Source: Allomuricauda sp. (lineage in GTDB: Bacteria; Bacteroidota; Bacteroidia; Flavobacteriales; Flavobacteriaceae). From it: a stretch of 64,000 nucleotides of DNA. The position numbers and the translations under genes are program-made. The notes under the pieces were generated by a model. The model searched no databases and had not been told where the DNA came from. It worked only from the letters and a program-made list of their open reading frames with translations. Location of the stretch: positions 1,227,407-1,291,406 of the forward strand of contig CP051244.1 in NCBI GenBank assembly GCA_017795045.1. Reading direction: 5' to 3'. Shown here piece by piece: positions 18,671 through 27,966 of this stretch (positions within the stretch are counted from its first letter, which is position 1; each line of letters begins with the position of its first letter).

Positions 18671-18775
18671 ATAAAGGTAAATTCAAACGTTTTCGTTTGG
18701 TTTCTGAACGTATTGTACCGTTTCAGCTAGGCAGTCAAAGGGATTAAGAGTATATTTACATTTCGTGTTAAAGGC

Positions 18776-19240
18776 ATGTTGACAACGCACAAGATATCGG
18801 CAGACTTTTTTGATGACAGTTTTGGGCTTATTGCCATCCACAGCAATTTGGAGGACTATGCCTTGGCATATGGCATCAATTTTAATTGTTCGCTGTATCT
18901 GAAGAGAATGGAAAATGATCTTCATTTGGACGGAAGTTTCTTTTTTTCCGTATTTGATTGGGAGGATGAAATAAACGATGTGTATTGGACCTTGATTTCC
19001 AATACCTGTACGATTGAGGAAACTGTTCCATCCGATGGTCTGTTTGGAGGCACTTCCTCTTTTAGGACCAATCACTTGGTCAAGGAACGAAAAGAAATAG
19101 ACTATTTTTTAAAGGTCGATGGCGCCGATGAAATTGCCTTGCAAGAGAAAGTCAAGGCCATCAACAAAATTTCCAAGGTGGTAACAGCATACCCATTGGA
19201 AACACACACATTAAAATCAAAAAGAAATTTAATCTTTTAA
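18776..19240 (+). CDS. IPExxxVDY family protein
   Basis: Protein of 154 residues that I recognise from its position between rnc and pyk and from the C-terminal motif, here KERKEIDYFLKVDG instead of the family's IPE-xxx-VDY. This family is restricted to Bacteroidota and has no known function. No signal peptide or membrane segment. Its stop is 2 bases before pyk, so it is co-transcribed with it. Confidence 0.8.
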   Translation: MLTTHKISADFFDDSFGLIAIHSNLEDYALAYGINFNCSLYLKRMENDLHLDGSFFFSVFDWEDEINDVYWTLISNTCTIEETVPSDGLFGGTSSFRTNHLVKERKEIDYFLKVDGADEIALQEKVKAINKISKVVTAYPLETHTLKSKRNLIF

Positions 19241-19242
19241 AA

Positions 19243-20685
19243 ATGCCAACTAGAAAGAAGACGAAAATTGTAGCAACGTTGGGACCTGCAACCAGCACTA
19301 AGGAAACCCTTAAAGCAATGATAGAGGCAGGGGTGGATGTTTTCAGGATAAACTTTTCCCATGCTTCCTATGACGATGTTACGGAACGTATCAACATGAT
19401 ACGTGAGTTGAATGAGGAATTGGAGGTACATACATCTATACTAGCAGATTTACAAGGCCCTAAGCTCAGGGTCGGGGTCATGGGTGGTGAGGCCGTGGTT
19501 GTCCCCGGGGACGAGGTCACTTTTGCCACGGGTGAGCCCTTTGAGGGAACGGCACAACGGGTATATATGAACTACCAAAGCTTTCCACAGGATGTAAAAC
19601 CGGGTGAGCGTATCCTTTTGGATGATGGAAAGTTGATTTTTGAAGTGAAATCCACCAACGGAAAGGATGAGGTAACAGCCACGGTGATACAAGGAGGACC
19701 ATTGAAATCCAAAAAAGGAGTGAACCTTCCCAATACCAATATTTCATTGCCTGCCCTTACCAAAAAAGATATCAAGGACGCCATTTACGCCATTGAGCAC
19801 AAAGTGGATTGGATTGCCCTGTCTTTTGTACGCCACAGCCAAGATTTGATAGACCTTCAGGACTTGATCAGTAAGCATACCGATCATAAAATTCCAATTA
19901 TTGCCAAGATAGAAAAGCCGGAGGCGGTTGAAAACATCGATAAGATTGTGGCCTATTGTGATGGACTTATGGTGGCCCGTGGCGATTTGGGTGTGGAAGT
20001 TCCGGCCCAGGAAGTTCCCTTGATCCAGAAGAAATTGGTGCTTCAGGCCAAAAAGGCCAGAATTCCCGTAATCATTGCCACTCAGATGATGGAAACCATG
20101 ATCACCAGCCTTACACCAACGCGTGCGGAAGTGAACGACGTGGCCAACTCTGTTATGGATGGAGCGGATGCAGTAATGTTGTCCGGAGAAACCTCGGTTG
20201 GGAATTATCCCGTTCAGGTGATTGAGAAAATGGCCAGTATTCTGACCAGTGTTGAAAACTCAGATTTGATAAAGGTTCCCCAGACCCCTCCCCATATCCG
20301 TACCAAGCGATACATCACCAAATCGGTATGTTATCATGCGGCACTGATGGCCAATGAGATTCAGGCCAAGGCCATTTCAACCTTGACCAATAGTGGGTAT
20401 ACCGCTTTTCAGATATCGGCATGGAGGCCTAGTGCCCATATTTTGGTGTTTACCTCCAACAAAAGAATACTCACCCAGTTGAACCTATTGTGGGGTGTTA
20501 AGGCATTTTATTATGATCGGTTTGTTTCCACGGATGAAACTATCGAGGATGTAAACCGAATTGCCTGCAAAAAAGGATTTTTGGATGTTGGGGATATGCT
20601 CATTAGTTTGGCGGCCATGCCCATTAAGGACAAGGGAATGGTGAACACCCTTCGGGTGAGCGAGATAGAAACCTGCTCGTTTTAA
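19243..20685 (+). CDS. pyk: Pyruvate kinase
   Basis: Glycolytic enzyme of 480 residues (PEP plus ADP to pyruvate plus ATP). N-terminal TKIVATLGPA, active-site signature IPIIAKIEKPEAVENID, and MVARGDLGVE with the Mg/K-binding residues. The C-terminal regulatory domain is complete. It is followed by a terminator at 20727-20757. Confidence 0.97.
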   Translation: MPTRKKTKIVATLGPATSTKETLKAMIEAGVDVFRINFSHASYDDVTERINMIRELNEELEVHTSILADLQGPKLRVGVMGGEAVVVPGDEVTFATGEPFEGTAQRVYMNYQSFPQDVKPGERILLDDGKLIFEVKSTNGKDEVTATVIQGGPLKSKKGVNLPNTNISLPALTKKDIKDAIYAIEHKVDWIALSFVRHSQDLIDLQDLISKHTDHKIPIIAKIEKPEAVENIDKIVAYCDGLMVARGDLGVEVPAQEVPLIQKKLVLQAKKARIPVIIATQMMETMITSLTPTRAEVNDVANSVMDGADAVMLSGETSVGNYPVQVIEKMASILTSVENSDLIKVPQTPPHIRTKRYITKSVCYHAALMANEIQAKAISTLTNSGYTAFQISAWRPSAHILVFTSNKRILTQLNLLWGVKAFYYDRFVSTDETIEDVNRIACKKGFLDVGDMLISLAAMPIKDKGMVNTLRVSEIETCSF

Positions 20686-20726
20686 TACTAGGATTCCCAT
20701 ACCCTAGTAAAAATTTATTGAAAAAT

Positions 20727-20757
20727 CCCAGATTCCACCGAATCTGGGTTTTTTGTT
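20727..20757 (+). terminator. Terminator of pyk
   Basis: CCCAGATTC, CACC loop, GAATCTGGG, followed by TTTTTTGTTTT. Confidence 0.85.
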
Positions 20758-20829
20758 TTCCAGTCTGTAAGTATGCTGCAAACAAGGGGACTAAGAAGAG
20801 TATAACCTCATTTTAGTCCAACCTTACCC

Positions 20830-21678
20830 ATGGTATACGAATTCAAGGATGCAAGATTAGGGGCCATGCTCCGGCTGGTGGAAGACATTAAAACCGATTG
20901 TCCAAAACACTCTCCGATACCCAACAACATTAAATTTTTATGGAACAGAAATGAGGCCCCCCTCACCATTATGGTAGATGGGATGGCATTGAAGCTAATG
21001 CCCAACCAAATGGTAACGGTCACATACTTACAACATGTTTCCTATGCCAAGACCGAGTTGCCGCTCGCAGCCATTTTTTTCAATAGGGAGTTCTACTGTG
21101 TTTTTGATCATGACAGTGAGGTTTCCTGTAATGGGATATTGTTTTTTGGCACCCAAGATCTGCCCATAGTGACCATCCAAAAAGAAGAGCTTCGCAAGTT
21201 CAATCTGTTGTATGATATGTTTGTGGAAGAATTTTCAACCCCGGACAACATCCAGGGAGAAATGCTACAGATGCTCTTAAAACGGCTGATTATCATGACT
21301 ACCCGCTTGGCCAAGGAACAACTCATTGTAAAAACTTTGGGCAACGATCAAATAGACATTATCCGAAGGTTCAATTATCTGGTGGACCTGAATTTTAAGA
21401 CCAAAAGAAAGGTAAGTGAGTATGCAGAAATGTTGTACAAATCGCCCAAAACACTTTCCAATCTCTTTTCCATCTATAATCAAAAATCGCCCCAACAGAT
21501 TATCTTGGACCGTATTGTCTTGGAGGCAAAGCGTCTCATAAACTATACGGATAAACAAAATCAGGAGATTGCCTATGATCTTGGGTTCAATGATCCTGCC
21601 CATTTTAGCCGATTCTTCAAGAAAATGACCCAAATGACCCCTTCAGAGTATAGGGAAAACCAGCTGGTCCCGGCCTAA
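20830..21678 (+). CDS. AraC family transcriptional regulator
   Basis: Protein of 282 residues with a C-terminal double helix-turn-helix (about 185-280; LGFNDPAHFSRFFKKMTQMTPSEYR is characteristic of the second HTH). The N-terminal sensing domain (about 1-170) has no motif I can name and probably binds a small molecule. It lies upstream of a tiny ORF and an AhpD-like gene on the same strand, which are plausible targets. Confidence 0.88.
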   Translation: MVYEFKDARLGAMLRLVEDIKTDCPKHSPIPNNIKFLWNRNEAPLTIMVDGMALKLMPNQMVTVTYLQHVSYAKTELPLAAIFFNREFYCVFDHDSEVSCNGILFFGTQDLPIVTIQKEELRKFNLLYDMFVEEFSTPDNIQGEMLQMLLKRLIIMTTRLAKEQLIVKTLGNDQIDIIRRFNYLVDLNFKTKRKVSEYAEMLYKSPKTLSNLFSIYNQKSPQQIILDRIVLEAKRLINYTDKQNQEIAYDLGFNDPAHFSRFFKKMTQMTPSEYRENQLVPA

Positions 21679-21769
21679 GGGAAAAATGGGCAAGTCGTCG
21701 GGAAATTGTTCCTAACACCTACCTGCCATTTCGCAACATCTTTGCACTGTAATTTAAAACAAACCAAAG

Positions 21770-21928
21770 ATGAAGCATACAGGAAAAACCCTTTTCAATC
21801 TTATCGAAATTTTTAGGACACCACAAAGAAGAGTGGTCCAGACTGTCATTGCCAACGATCATTGTGAGCAAAACCACCATCACGATTTCTATTGTGATAC
21901 GGAACGACCATTTGTACAAAATAGATAA
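21770..21928 (+). CDS. Possible 52-residue His/Cys-rich small protein
   Basis: An ATG-started frame of 52 codons between the AraC gene and the AhpD-like gene, same strand. The C-terminal half has a cluster of metal-binding type residues (NDHCEQNHHHDFYC), and the N-terminal half is basic and amphipathic. It begins 91 bases after the AraC stop and ends 33 bases before the AhpD-like start. I do not recognise it, and it could be a chance ORF. The position in an oxidative-stress-like cluster and the His/Cys cluster are the only support. Confidence 0.4.
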   Translation: MKHTGKTLFNLIEIFRTPQRRVVQTVIANDHCEQNHHHDFYCDTERPFVQNR

Positions 21929-21961
21929 TCAAAATAATAATTCATTTAAAATTTTTAGATC

Positions 21962-22510
21962 ATGAGCACATTTAATGTACCCAAAAGAGAAGAAGTAAGC
22001 GGGGCCAATCAGGCCATTTTTGACAACTTGGAAAAGGCATTGGGCTTTGTTCCCAATCTATACGCCACCTATGCACATTCCGAGAATGCATTAGGCAATT
22101 ATTTAACCTTTGCCAATGGTAAGACCTCCTTGAAAGCCAAGGAAAAGGAAGTGGTAAACTTGGCTGTTAGCGAAGTGAACAACTGTCTGTATTGTCTATC
22201 GGCCCATACGGCCATTGGAAAAATGAACGGTTTTACAGAGGCCCAAATTTTGGAACTGAGAGCGGGTAAAGCTTCTTTTGATGCCAAGTTGGATGCCTTG
22301 GCAAGATTGGCCAAAAACATTACGGAGAACAAAGGGACTACCGATTCCAATGTTTTGGACAATTTCTTTGCTGCCGGATGGACCAAGGAAAACTTGATCG
22401 ACACTATTTTGTTGGTGGGAGACAAGACCATTTCCAACTATATCAACAATACATTTGACGCCCCTATCGATTTTCCAGTGGCACAGCCTTTGGAAGAAGT
22501 GGAAGCTTAA
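21962..22510 (+). CDS. Carboxymuconolactone decarboxylase / AhpD-like peroxidase-related protein
   Basis: All-alpha protein of 182 residues. The redox motif is CLYC followed by SAHT (about residues 73-80), i.e. the CxxC-x3-H arrangement of AhpD-type alkylhydroperoxidases. It probably reduces peroxides or acts as a thiol-disulfide partner, but the electron partner is not visible here. Probably controlled by the AraC protein upstream. A bidirectional terminator separates it from the convergent TetR gene. Confidence 0.88.
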   Translation: MSTFNVPKREEVSGANQAIFDNLEKALGFVPNLYATYAHSENALGNYLTFANGKTSLKAKEKEVVNLAVSEVNNCLYCLSAHTAIGKMNGFTEAQILELRAGKASFDAKLDALARLAKNITENKGTTDSNVLDNFFAAGWTKENLIDTILLVGDKTISNYINNTFDAPIDFPVAQPLEEVEA

Positions 22511-22530
22511 AACTAGTTTTAGGAAGAAGG

Positions 22531-22560
22531 ACCCTTTCAAATTTTTGGAAGGGTTTTTTC
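22531..22560 (+). terminator. Terminator between the AhpD-like and TetR genes
   Basis: ACCCTTTCAAA pairs with TTTTTGGAAGGGT (with G-T pairs) and is followed by TTTTTT. The end of the stem reaches the stop of the convergent TetR gene, so it may serve both. Confidence 0.7.
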
Positions 22561-23134
22561 ATTCTACATCCAAATCGGCAAAAAGGGAGGGAGCTATACT
22601 TTTGGCCATAAAAATGGGCCAGTCGTTTTTAAAAAGGTGGCTTTCGGTTATGGCACTGTCGTATAAAAGATAAAGCCCACTGGAAATCCTTTCAATTTCC
22701 GCCTTGGAGAGATTGGCGATATTGGCCCCAACCACTTCGCCCAGAAAAAGCAAAAGTTCCTTTTTCTGTTTTTGGATCACTTCAAGTATCTTTTTCTCTT
22801 TAGGGGACAACTCTCCTAAAGTCTTAAGCCCCCAACAACCACAAAAGTGGTCTTCCCGGTATAGGTCTTGTAGAAAATCGAAAATGGCCAAAAGCTGGTT
22901 TCTTCCTTTTTTTCTACGTCCTACGAACTCTTCAAGGGATTTCATGAAGCCATCATGCCTGTGGTTCAGATAAGCGATGCAAATATCTTCCTTGGATTTA
23001 AAATGACCATAAAGTGTGGCTTTGGCAATGCCACTTTTAGCTATGATCTCATTGATTCCCGTGGAATGGTATCCATGGATATAGAATAGATTGCTCGCCG
23101 TATCAATGATTTTCTCGTGGATGGATGTCTTCAT
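22559..23134 (-). CDS. TetR/AcrR family transcriptional regulator
   Basis: Repressor-type protein of 191 residues. The N-terminal HTH (about 8-55) contains GINEIIAKSGIAKATLYGHF, typical for TetR. The ligand domain has FCGCWGLKTLGELS, with two cysteines that could act as redox or electrophile sensors, as in NemR-like regulators (inference). A palindrome at 23153-23162, 19 bases upstream of the start, is the likely autoregulatory operator. The divergent membrane-protein gene is a plausible target. Confidence 0.88.
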   Translation of the reverse strand: MKTSIHEKIIDTASNLFYIHGYHSTGINEIIAKSGIAKATLYGHFKSKEDICIAYLNHRHDGFMKSLEEFVGRRKKGRNQLLAIFDFLQDLYREDHFCGCWGLKTLGELSPKEKKILEVIQKQKKELLLFLGEVVGANIANLSKAEIERISSGLYLLYDSAITESHLFKNDWPIFMAKSIAPSLFADLDVE

Positions 23135-23152
23135 CCCATAAAAGTAGGCAAA

Positions 23153-23166
23153 AGACCGGTCTGTCT
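23153..23166. promoter_or_regulatory. Palindromic operator candidate for the TetR regulator
   Basis: AGACCGGTCT is a perfect 10-bp palindrome, extended by GTCT (AGACC-ggtct-GTCT). It lies in the divergent region between the TetR gene and the membrane-protein gene, the position expected for a TetR operator. Similarity to the GACC/GGTC half-sites of NemR-type boxes is from memory. Confidence 0.55.
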
Positions 23167-23249
23167 AGTGATTTTTTAATCATTTTTTAGCATAAAGGGG
23201 TATACTACAACCCATTTTCAGCAGTAATTTTGCGGTTTACTGGAATTAC

Positions 23250-23699
23250 ATGATTTTCGATTTGATAATAGCCATGTTTTGGAGCCTGTCTCCCTTTGGG
23301 GAATCCAAGGTGGGAATCCCGTATGGGATAGGCAAGGGAGTGAACAGCCATGTGGTTTTTGTGGCCTGTTTCCTGTCCAACCTGCTCGTGTTCCCCATGA
23401 TGATGTTTTTCTTGGAGAACGTCAATAAGCATTTGGCGAAATGGAGGCCCTATAAAAAATCGGCACTCTTTGTGGCCCGAAGGGCAAAGACGGGCACAGC
23501 GGATAAAGTGCAAAAGTATGGCTTCTTTGGATTGGTACTTTTTGTCATGATTCCGTTGCCCGGTACTGGTGTCTATGCGGGAAGTATTGCCTCTTATCTA
23601 CTGAAGATTGAAAAGAAAAAAGCCTTTCTGGCAAATGCCCTGGGTATATTTTTGTCATCACTGATCATTTATGGGGTCACGGTCGTTTCGGTGAGGTAG
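23250..23699 (+). CDS. Putative small multidrug export protein (COG2426-type membrane protein)
   Basis: Membrane protein of 149 residues with about four hydrophobic segments. The segments PFGESKVGIPYGIG and PLPGTGVYAG are typical of this family, which is annotated as small multidrug export without firm proof. It has a -7 box TAATTTTG about 25 bases upstream. It ends 3 bases before the convergent dinB stop. Regulation by the divergent TetR protein is plausible. Confidence 0.75.
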   Translation: MIFDLIIAMFWSLSPFGESKVGIPYGIGKGVNSHVVFVACFLSNLLVFPMMMFFLENVNKHLAKWRPYKKSALFVARRAKTGTADKVQKYGFFGLVLFVMIPLPGTGVYAGSIASYLLKIEKKKAFLANALGIFLSSLIIYGVTVVSVR

Positions 23700-23702
23700 G
23701 AG

Positions 23703-24803
23703 TTAAAAATCGAACCTCAACTGCACGGAAACTACTTCTTTTTCTGAAACCTTCTCTTGTTTTTCGGTATTGAGGTTGGCCAATGAGATACCCAATAACC
23801 GCACTGAATTCTCTAGGGAGGATTGATACAGAAGTTCTTTGGCCGTTTCCAGAATAAGGTCTTTGCTTGCAATATAATAGGGGAGGGTCTTGCTTCTGGT
23901 CTGAAGGGTAAAATCACTGTATTTGATTTTTAGGGTCACGGTTTTTCCGGCGATTTTGGATTTTTGAAGTCTTCTTTCCAACTCTGCAGCAATGTTTTCC
24001 AACTTTTCCAGCATGAAGATTTCACTGCTTAAGTTTTCAAAAAATGTACGCTCTGCCCCGACCGATTTTGGGATTCGATGGGGCTTTACGGCACTGTGGT
24101 GTATGCCTCGGACCACATGATAGTAGTATGTGCCGCTTTTCCCGAACTTTTCATCCAAAAACTCCAGAGATCTTTGTTTTAGGTCCTTCCCAGTAAAAAT
24201 ACCCAAGCGGTACATTTTTTCTGCCGTAACCTTGCCCACACCATAGAATTTACGAATGTCCAGATCTTCCAAAAACTGGATGACCTCTTCGGGGTTCACC
24301 GTTTTTTGGCCATTGGGTTTGTTGTAGTCACTGGCCACTTTGGCAATGAATTTATTGATGGAGATTCCGGCCGATGCCGTAAGCCCGGTTTTCTCCAAGA
24401 TTTTTTGCCGGATTTCCTTGGCGATCAAGGTAGCGGAGGGATTTCCTTTTTTGTTTTCGGTCACGTCCAAGTAGGCTTCGTCCAAGGAAAGGGGTTCCAC
24501 GAGGTCTGTGTATTCGAAAAAGATACTCCGAATTTGATAGGAAACCTCTTTGTAGCGCTCAAACCGGGGTTTTACAAAAATCAAATCCGGACAATTTCTT
24601 TGGGCAATGGATCCTGCCATGGCACTACGTACCCCAAATTTACGCGCCTCATAGCTGGCAGCGGACACTACCCCCCGCTTTGAGCCGCCGCCTACGGCAA
24701 TGGGTTTTCCCTTCAGCTCGGGATTATCGTGCTGTTCCACTGAGGCATAGAACGCATCCATGTCCACATGAATGATTTTTCTTAAGGGAAAATCAAAATC
24801 CAT
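23703..24803 (-). CDS. dinB: DNA polymerase IV (Y family)
   Basis: Translesion polymerase of 366 residues. Catalytic motifs HVDMDAFYASVE near the N-terminus and SLDEAYLDVT with the catalytic Asp-Glu, then a helix-hairpin-helix region (FYGVGKVTAEKMYRLGI) and the little-finger domain. I chose the ATG at 24803; a GTG extension reaching 24839 would overlap the divergent CYTH gene. The C-terminal VQLRFDF resembles a beta-clamp-binding peptide (QLxLF type). Confidence 0.94.
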   Translation of the reverse strand: MDFDFPLRKIIHVDMDAFYASVEQHDNPELKGKPIAVGGGSKRGVVSAASYEARKFGVRSAMAGSIAQRNCPDLIFVKPRFERYKEVSYQIRSIFFEYTDLVEPLSLDEAYLDVTENKKGNPSATLIAKEIRQKILEKTGLTASAGISINKFIAKVASDYNKPNGQKTVNPEEVIQFLEDLDIRKFYGVGKVTAEKMYRLGIFTGKDLKQRSLEFLDEKFGKSGTYYYHVVRGIHHSAVKPHRIPKSVGAERTFFENLSSEIFMLEKLENIAAELERRLQKSKIAGKTVTLKIKYSDFTLQTRSKTLPYYIASKDLILETAKELLYQSSLENSVRLLGISLANLNTEKQEKVSEKEVVSVQLRFDF

Positions 24804-24830
24804 ACTCAAATTTAGGGTATATTTAGTTTG

Positions 24831-25304
24831 ATGGAACACTTGGAAATAGAGCGAAAGTTTTTGGTGACCTCAGATGCATACCGGCAAGAAGCCTCATCTA
24901 GCGTCCGCATAGCACAGGGGTTTTTGAGTACGGACCCCCAAAGAACGGTACGAGTACGAATTATGGGAAGCCAAGGTTTTTTGACCGTGAAAGGAGCCAG
25001 TAACGCATCCGGAACCTCCCGATTTGAATGGGAAACCGAAATCAGCACGGCCGAGGCCACCAATCTGATCGATCTGTGCAAGGATGTGATTTTGGAAAAA
25101 GTACGTTATACGGTGCCTTTGGGCAACCATGTATTCGAGGTGGATGAATTTTTGGGGGAAAATAAGGGACTGGTGGTTGCCGAAGTGGAACTTCAGCATG
25201 AAGACGAATTTTTTGAGAGACCCAGCTGGTTGGGGGAAGAGGTCACCGGCCAGAAGGAATATTACAATTCGCAACTGAGTCAAACACCATTTGCACAATG
25301 GTAG
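24831..25304 (+). CDS. CYTH domain protein (class IV adenylate cyclase / triphosphatase fold)
   Basis: Protein of 157 residues with the N-terminal ExExK signature EIERKF and further acidic and basic tunnel residues (RVRI, FEWETE, KVRY, EVDEFLGE). Bacterial members are often inorganic triphosphatases; cyclase activity is rare. Start at ATG 24831, 27 bases from the divergent dinB start. It overlaps the next gene by 7 bases, so the pair forms an operon. Confidence 0.88.
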   Translation: MEHLEIERKFLVTSDAYRQEASSSVRIAQGFLSTDPQRTVRVRIMGSQGFLTVKGASNASGTSRFEWETEISTAEATNLIDLCKDVILEKVRYTVPLGNHVFEVDEFLGENKGLVVAEVELQHEDEFFERPSWLGEEVTGQKEYYNSQLSQTPFAQW

Positions 25305-25957
25305 ACCGTAGAAGACAAAGAACGATTAATCTGGTAAGCCTGATATTGGCCATACTTGCCATGTGTGCCGAGTATTTGGGACATAGAATGGCCTATGTGT
25401 TCTTGAAGCCACTGACTACCATTTCAATACTATCGCTCTTACTTTTTATCCCGAGGGGATTATCCACCAAGCTTATCCTTGTGGCCTTGGCTTTTTGTCT
25501 ACTGGGGGATGTACTTTTGCTTGATCCAGCTTATTTTGTCTTTGGATTGGTCACTTTTTTACTGGCACACCTTCTATTCATTGTGGCATTTATCCAACAT
25601 AAAGGATTTTGGTTCCATTGGATATCCTTTGTAGTACTTTTTGTGATTGGAGGAGTCATTTTCTTTTGGTTAAAACCAGATTTAGGAGATTTTATGATAC
25701 CGGTCCTGTTCTATGTTTTAGTGATCACTTCAATGGCATGGCAAGGAATAGGCTTATATCTAAGGGACAAAGGAAAAGCATACCTATGGATAGCATTGGC
25801 GGTGCTATTTTTCATGCTTTCGGATACCATGCTGGCCATTAATAAATTCAAAGCACCTTTTGACTATGCCAGTGTTCTTATTTTGGTAACGTATTGGCTT
25901 AGTATTGCTTTGATTGCCAATGCGGCCTACAACATTGCTTTAGGGAAGAAATCTTAG
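25298..25957 (+). CDS. Lysoplasmalogenase (YhhN family)
   Basis: Polytopic membrane protein of 219 residues with about seven to eight hydrophobic helices and the family motifs LLGDVLLL and FMLSDTMLA. The family hydrolyses vinyl-ether lysophospholipids in studied members; the actual substrate in flavobacteria is unknown. It overlaps the CYTH gene by 7 bases. Confidence 0.85.
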   Translation: MVDRRRQRTINLVSLILAILAMCAEYLGHRMAYVFLKPLTTISILSLLLFIPRGLSTKLILVALAFCLLGDVLLLDPAYFVFGLVTFLLAHLLFIVAFIQHKGFWFHWISFVVLFVIGGVIFFWLKPDLGDFMIPVLFYVLVITSMAWQGIGLYLRDKGKAYLWIALAVLFFMLSDTMLAINKFKAPFDYASVLILVTYWLSIALIANAAYNIALGKKS

Positions 25958-25963
25958 TTTGAA

Positions 25964-27271
25964 TCAATCCAGTTTTTTGTCCAGCACCAAAATAGTATTG
26001 AGCAAGACATTGGCACCATTGGCCATGTCTTTGGCTGAGGTGAACTCTTTTGGTGAATGGCTGATACCTCCCTTACTGGGCACAAAGATCATCCCGGTTG
26101 GTGCAATCCGTGCCATGTCTTGGGCATCGTGTCCTGCGCCGCTGGGCATATATTTAAAAGTAAGTCCCAAATCTTTGGCAGAGTTCTCTATTTCTTTTTG
26201 AATGCCTTGGTCGGTCAAGGCGGGATCTGCAGTAGTGTCCAAGGGATTGAATTTGATCTCCACACTGGAATCGGTTGAAATTTCCTTGGCCTTGGCCTTA
26301 ATGGCCTGAAAAACGTTTTCAATGACTTGGGAAGAGAGGTCCCGGATTTCCAAACTGGCCACTACGTTTCCGGGAATAACGTTGGGAGCCCCAGGTTCAG
26401 CCTTTATGCGCCCCACGGTACCCACTTGACTGCCCTCAAAACTATTGGTGACTTCATTTACGGCAACAATGAATTTGGCCGCGGCCAACAAGGCATCCTG
26501 CCTGGCATCCATAGGTGTGGTTCCCGCATGGTTGGCAAAGCCAGTAAAGGTCACATCCCACCATTTCAGTCCCACAATACCTTCCACAACACCAATGTTA
26601 AGACCTTCTTTTTCCAAGATACCGCCCTGTTCAATATGAAGTTCCAAAAAGGCTGCCATACTTCCTTTTTTACGGATGGCTTCCATAATCCTTGTGGTAT
26701 CTCCTCCCAATCGCATTATGCCCTCTCCCATGGAAAAACCAGTGGAATTGACCACTCCAAATGCTGCAGTGCTTAGGTTCCCGGACATGGCCCTACTTCC
26801 CATGACACCACCTTCCTCATTCGGAAAAACAATGACTTCCAAGGGATGCTTGGTCTTCACCTTATTCTCCTTAAGTACCTCCATGACCTCCAAAGCAGCC
26901 ATGGAACCCACACAACCATCATAATTTCCACCATGGGGAACCCGATCTATGTGTGAGCCAAAGGAAATGGGCTTTTTTGAGGTATCAGAGCCTTGGCGTT
27001 TTCCAATGATGTTTCCTGCAACATCCACGGTAACGGTCAAGCCTAAACTTTTCATGGTTTGAATTACCCATTCCCGGGCAGCAATATCGGCATCACTGAA
27101 AGCAACTCGTTCCGTTTCCCCATTTTCCTGTAGTCCAAAGTTTGCAAGGTCAAAGATTCGATGTTCCAGGCGATCTTGATTGACCGTAAAGGACTTTTTT
27201 TGGGCATTTGTGGAGATGCTGAGCATCAATGCCATAAAATACAGTACTGTGGTTAAGTGTTTAAAATGCAT
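25964..27271 (-). CDS. Secreted M20 family amidohydrolase (carbamoylase/allantoate-type)
   Basis: Protein of 435 residues from the ATG at 27271, which opens a clear signal peptide ending near STNAQ. Binuclear zinc ligands are visible in FGSHIDRVPHGG, NYDGCVG and NEEGG, followed by the dimerisation-domain segment HIEQGGILE and NHAGTTPMD. This signature is that of hydantoinase/carbamoylase (N-carbamoyl-amino acid hydrolase, allantoate or ureidoglycolate amidohydrolase). The signal peptide indicates the periplasm or surface, unlike most cytoplasmic homologues. The exact substrate is unknown. Confidence 0.88.
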   Translation of the reverse strand: MHFKHLTTVLYFMALMLSISTNAQKKSFTVNQDRLEHRIFDLANFGLQENGETERVAFSDADIAAREWVIQTMKSLGLTVTVDVAGNIIGKRQGSDTSKKPISFGSHIDRVPHGGNYDGCVGSMAALEVMEVLKENKVKTKHPLEVIVFPNEEGGVMGSRAMSGNLSTAAFGVVNSTGFSMGEGIMRLGGDTTRIMEAIRKKGSMAAFLELHIEQGGILEKEGLNIGVVEGIVGLKWWDVTFTGFANHAGTTPMDARQDALLAAAKFIVAVNEVTNSFEGSQVGTVGRIKAEPGAPNVIPGNVVASLEIRDLSSQVIENVFQAIKAKAKEISTDSSVEIKFNPLDTTADPALTDQGIQKEIENSAKDLGLTFKYMPSGAGHDAQDMARIAPTGMIFVPSKGGISHSPKEFTSAKDMANGANVLLNTILVLDKKLD

Positions 27272-27347
27272 GGCTTTCTGTTTTTTAGAAAGGTACACAT
27301 TTATATGGAGAAGTGTTTCTGGGTTGTGGTTAGAGAGAAGCTGTGGA

Positions 27348-27956
27348 CTAATAGCTTTCGTGGGGGCAGTTTTGAAGATATTCCAACGTAAGGATCCCTC
27401 GAAGATTATTGACAATGATATGGTCCAGCAATTCTTGGGCGCTGTATTGTTCAAACAAATTGACTCTTGAATATAAGGTGTCTTCCAGTCTCAATAAAAA
27501 AAGGTCGCAGACCAATTCCACATTGACATTGGGCCTGACTTGCCCCAATTTTTTGGCCTTGACCAATAACGGGTGTACCACGTTCCAAACAATATCCTTT
27601 CTAAATTCGGAATAGACCCGAGCCGCCTTTGTATAGTACTTATTGATGCCGTAAAAGAAAGTGGGGCTTATCCCTTGCAGGTGGCCAACCCCCAACTTGT
27701 ATATATACACAATGGTAAGCAAGGGCTGGTCCTCATTGGGATTCTCCTGCATATGGTCATCAATGGTGCTTCGTACTTTTTGTAAAAAGCATTGTAGACT
27801 CTCCATGACCAGCTCTTCCTTACTTTGAAAGTGTTTGTATATGGTTTTTTTTGAAATGCCCAGATCATGGGCCAACTCGTCCATGGAAAAGCGTTTGCTC
27901 CCAAATTTTGAAAAATTGGAAAAAGCACACTCCAGTAATTCTTTTTTATTTTCCAT
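27348..27956 (-). CDS. TetR family regulator at the end of the efflux operon
   Basis: Protein of 202 residues. The N-terminal HTH has FSMDELAHDLGISKKTIYKHFQSKEE. It starts 10 bases after the stop of the outer-membrane factor gene and so is almost certainly the last gene of the GbsR-MFP-RND-OMF operon. A regulator at both ends of one efflux operon is noteworthy. It ends before the separately transcribed M20 gene. Confidence 0.88.
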   Translation of the reverse strand: MENKKELLECAFSNFSKFGSKRFSMDELAHDLGISKKTIYKHFQSKEELVMESLQCFLQKVRSTIDDHMQENPNEDQPLLTIVYIYKLGVGHLQGISPTFFYGINKYYTKAARVYSEFRKDIVWNVVHPLLVKAKKLGQVRPNVNVELVCDLFLLRLEDTLYSRVNLFEQYSAQELLDHIIVNNLRGILTLEYLQNCPHESY

Positions 27957-27966
27957 GGCCTATTTT

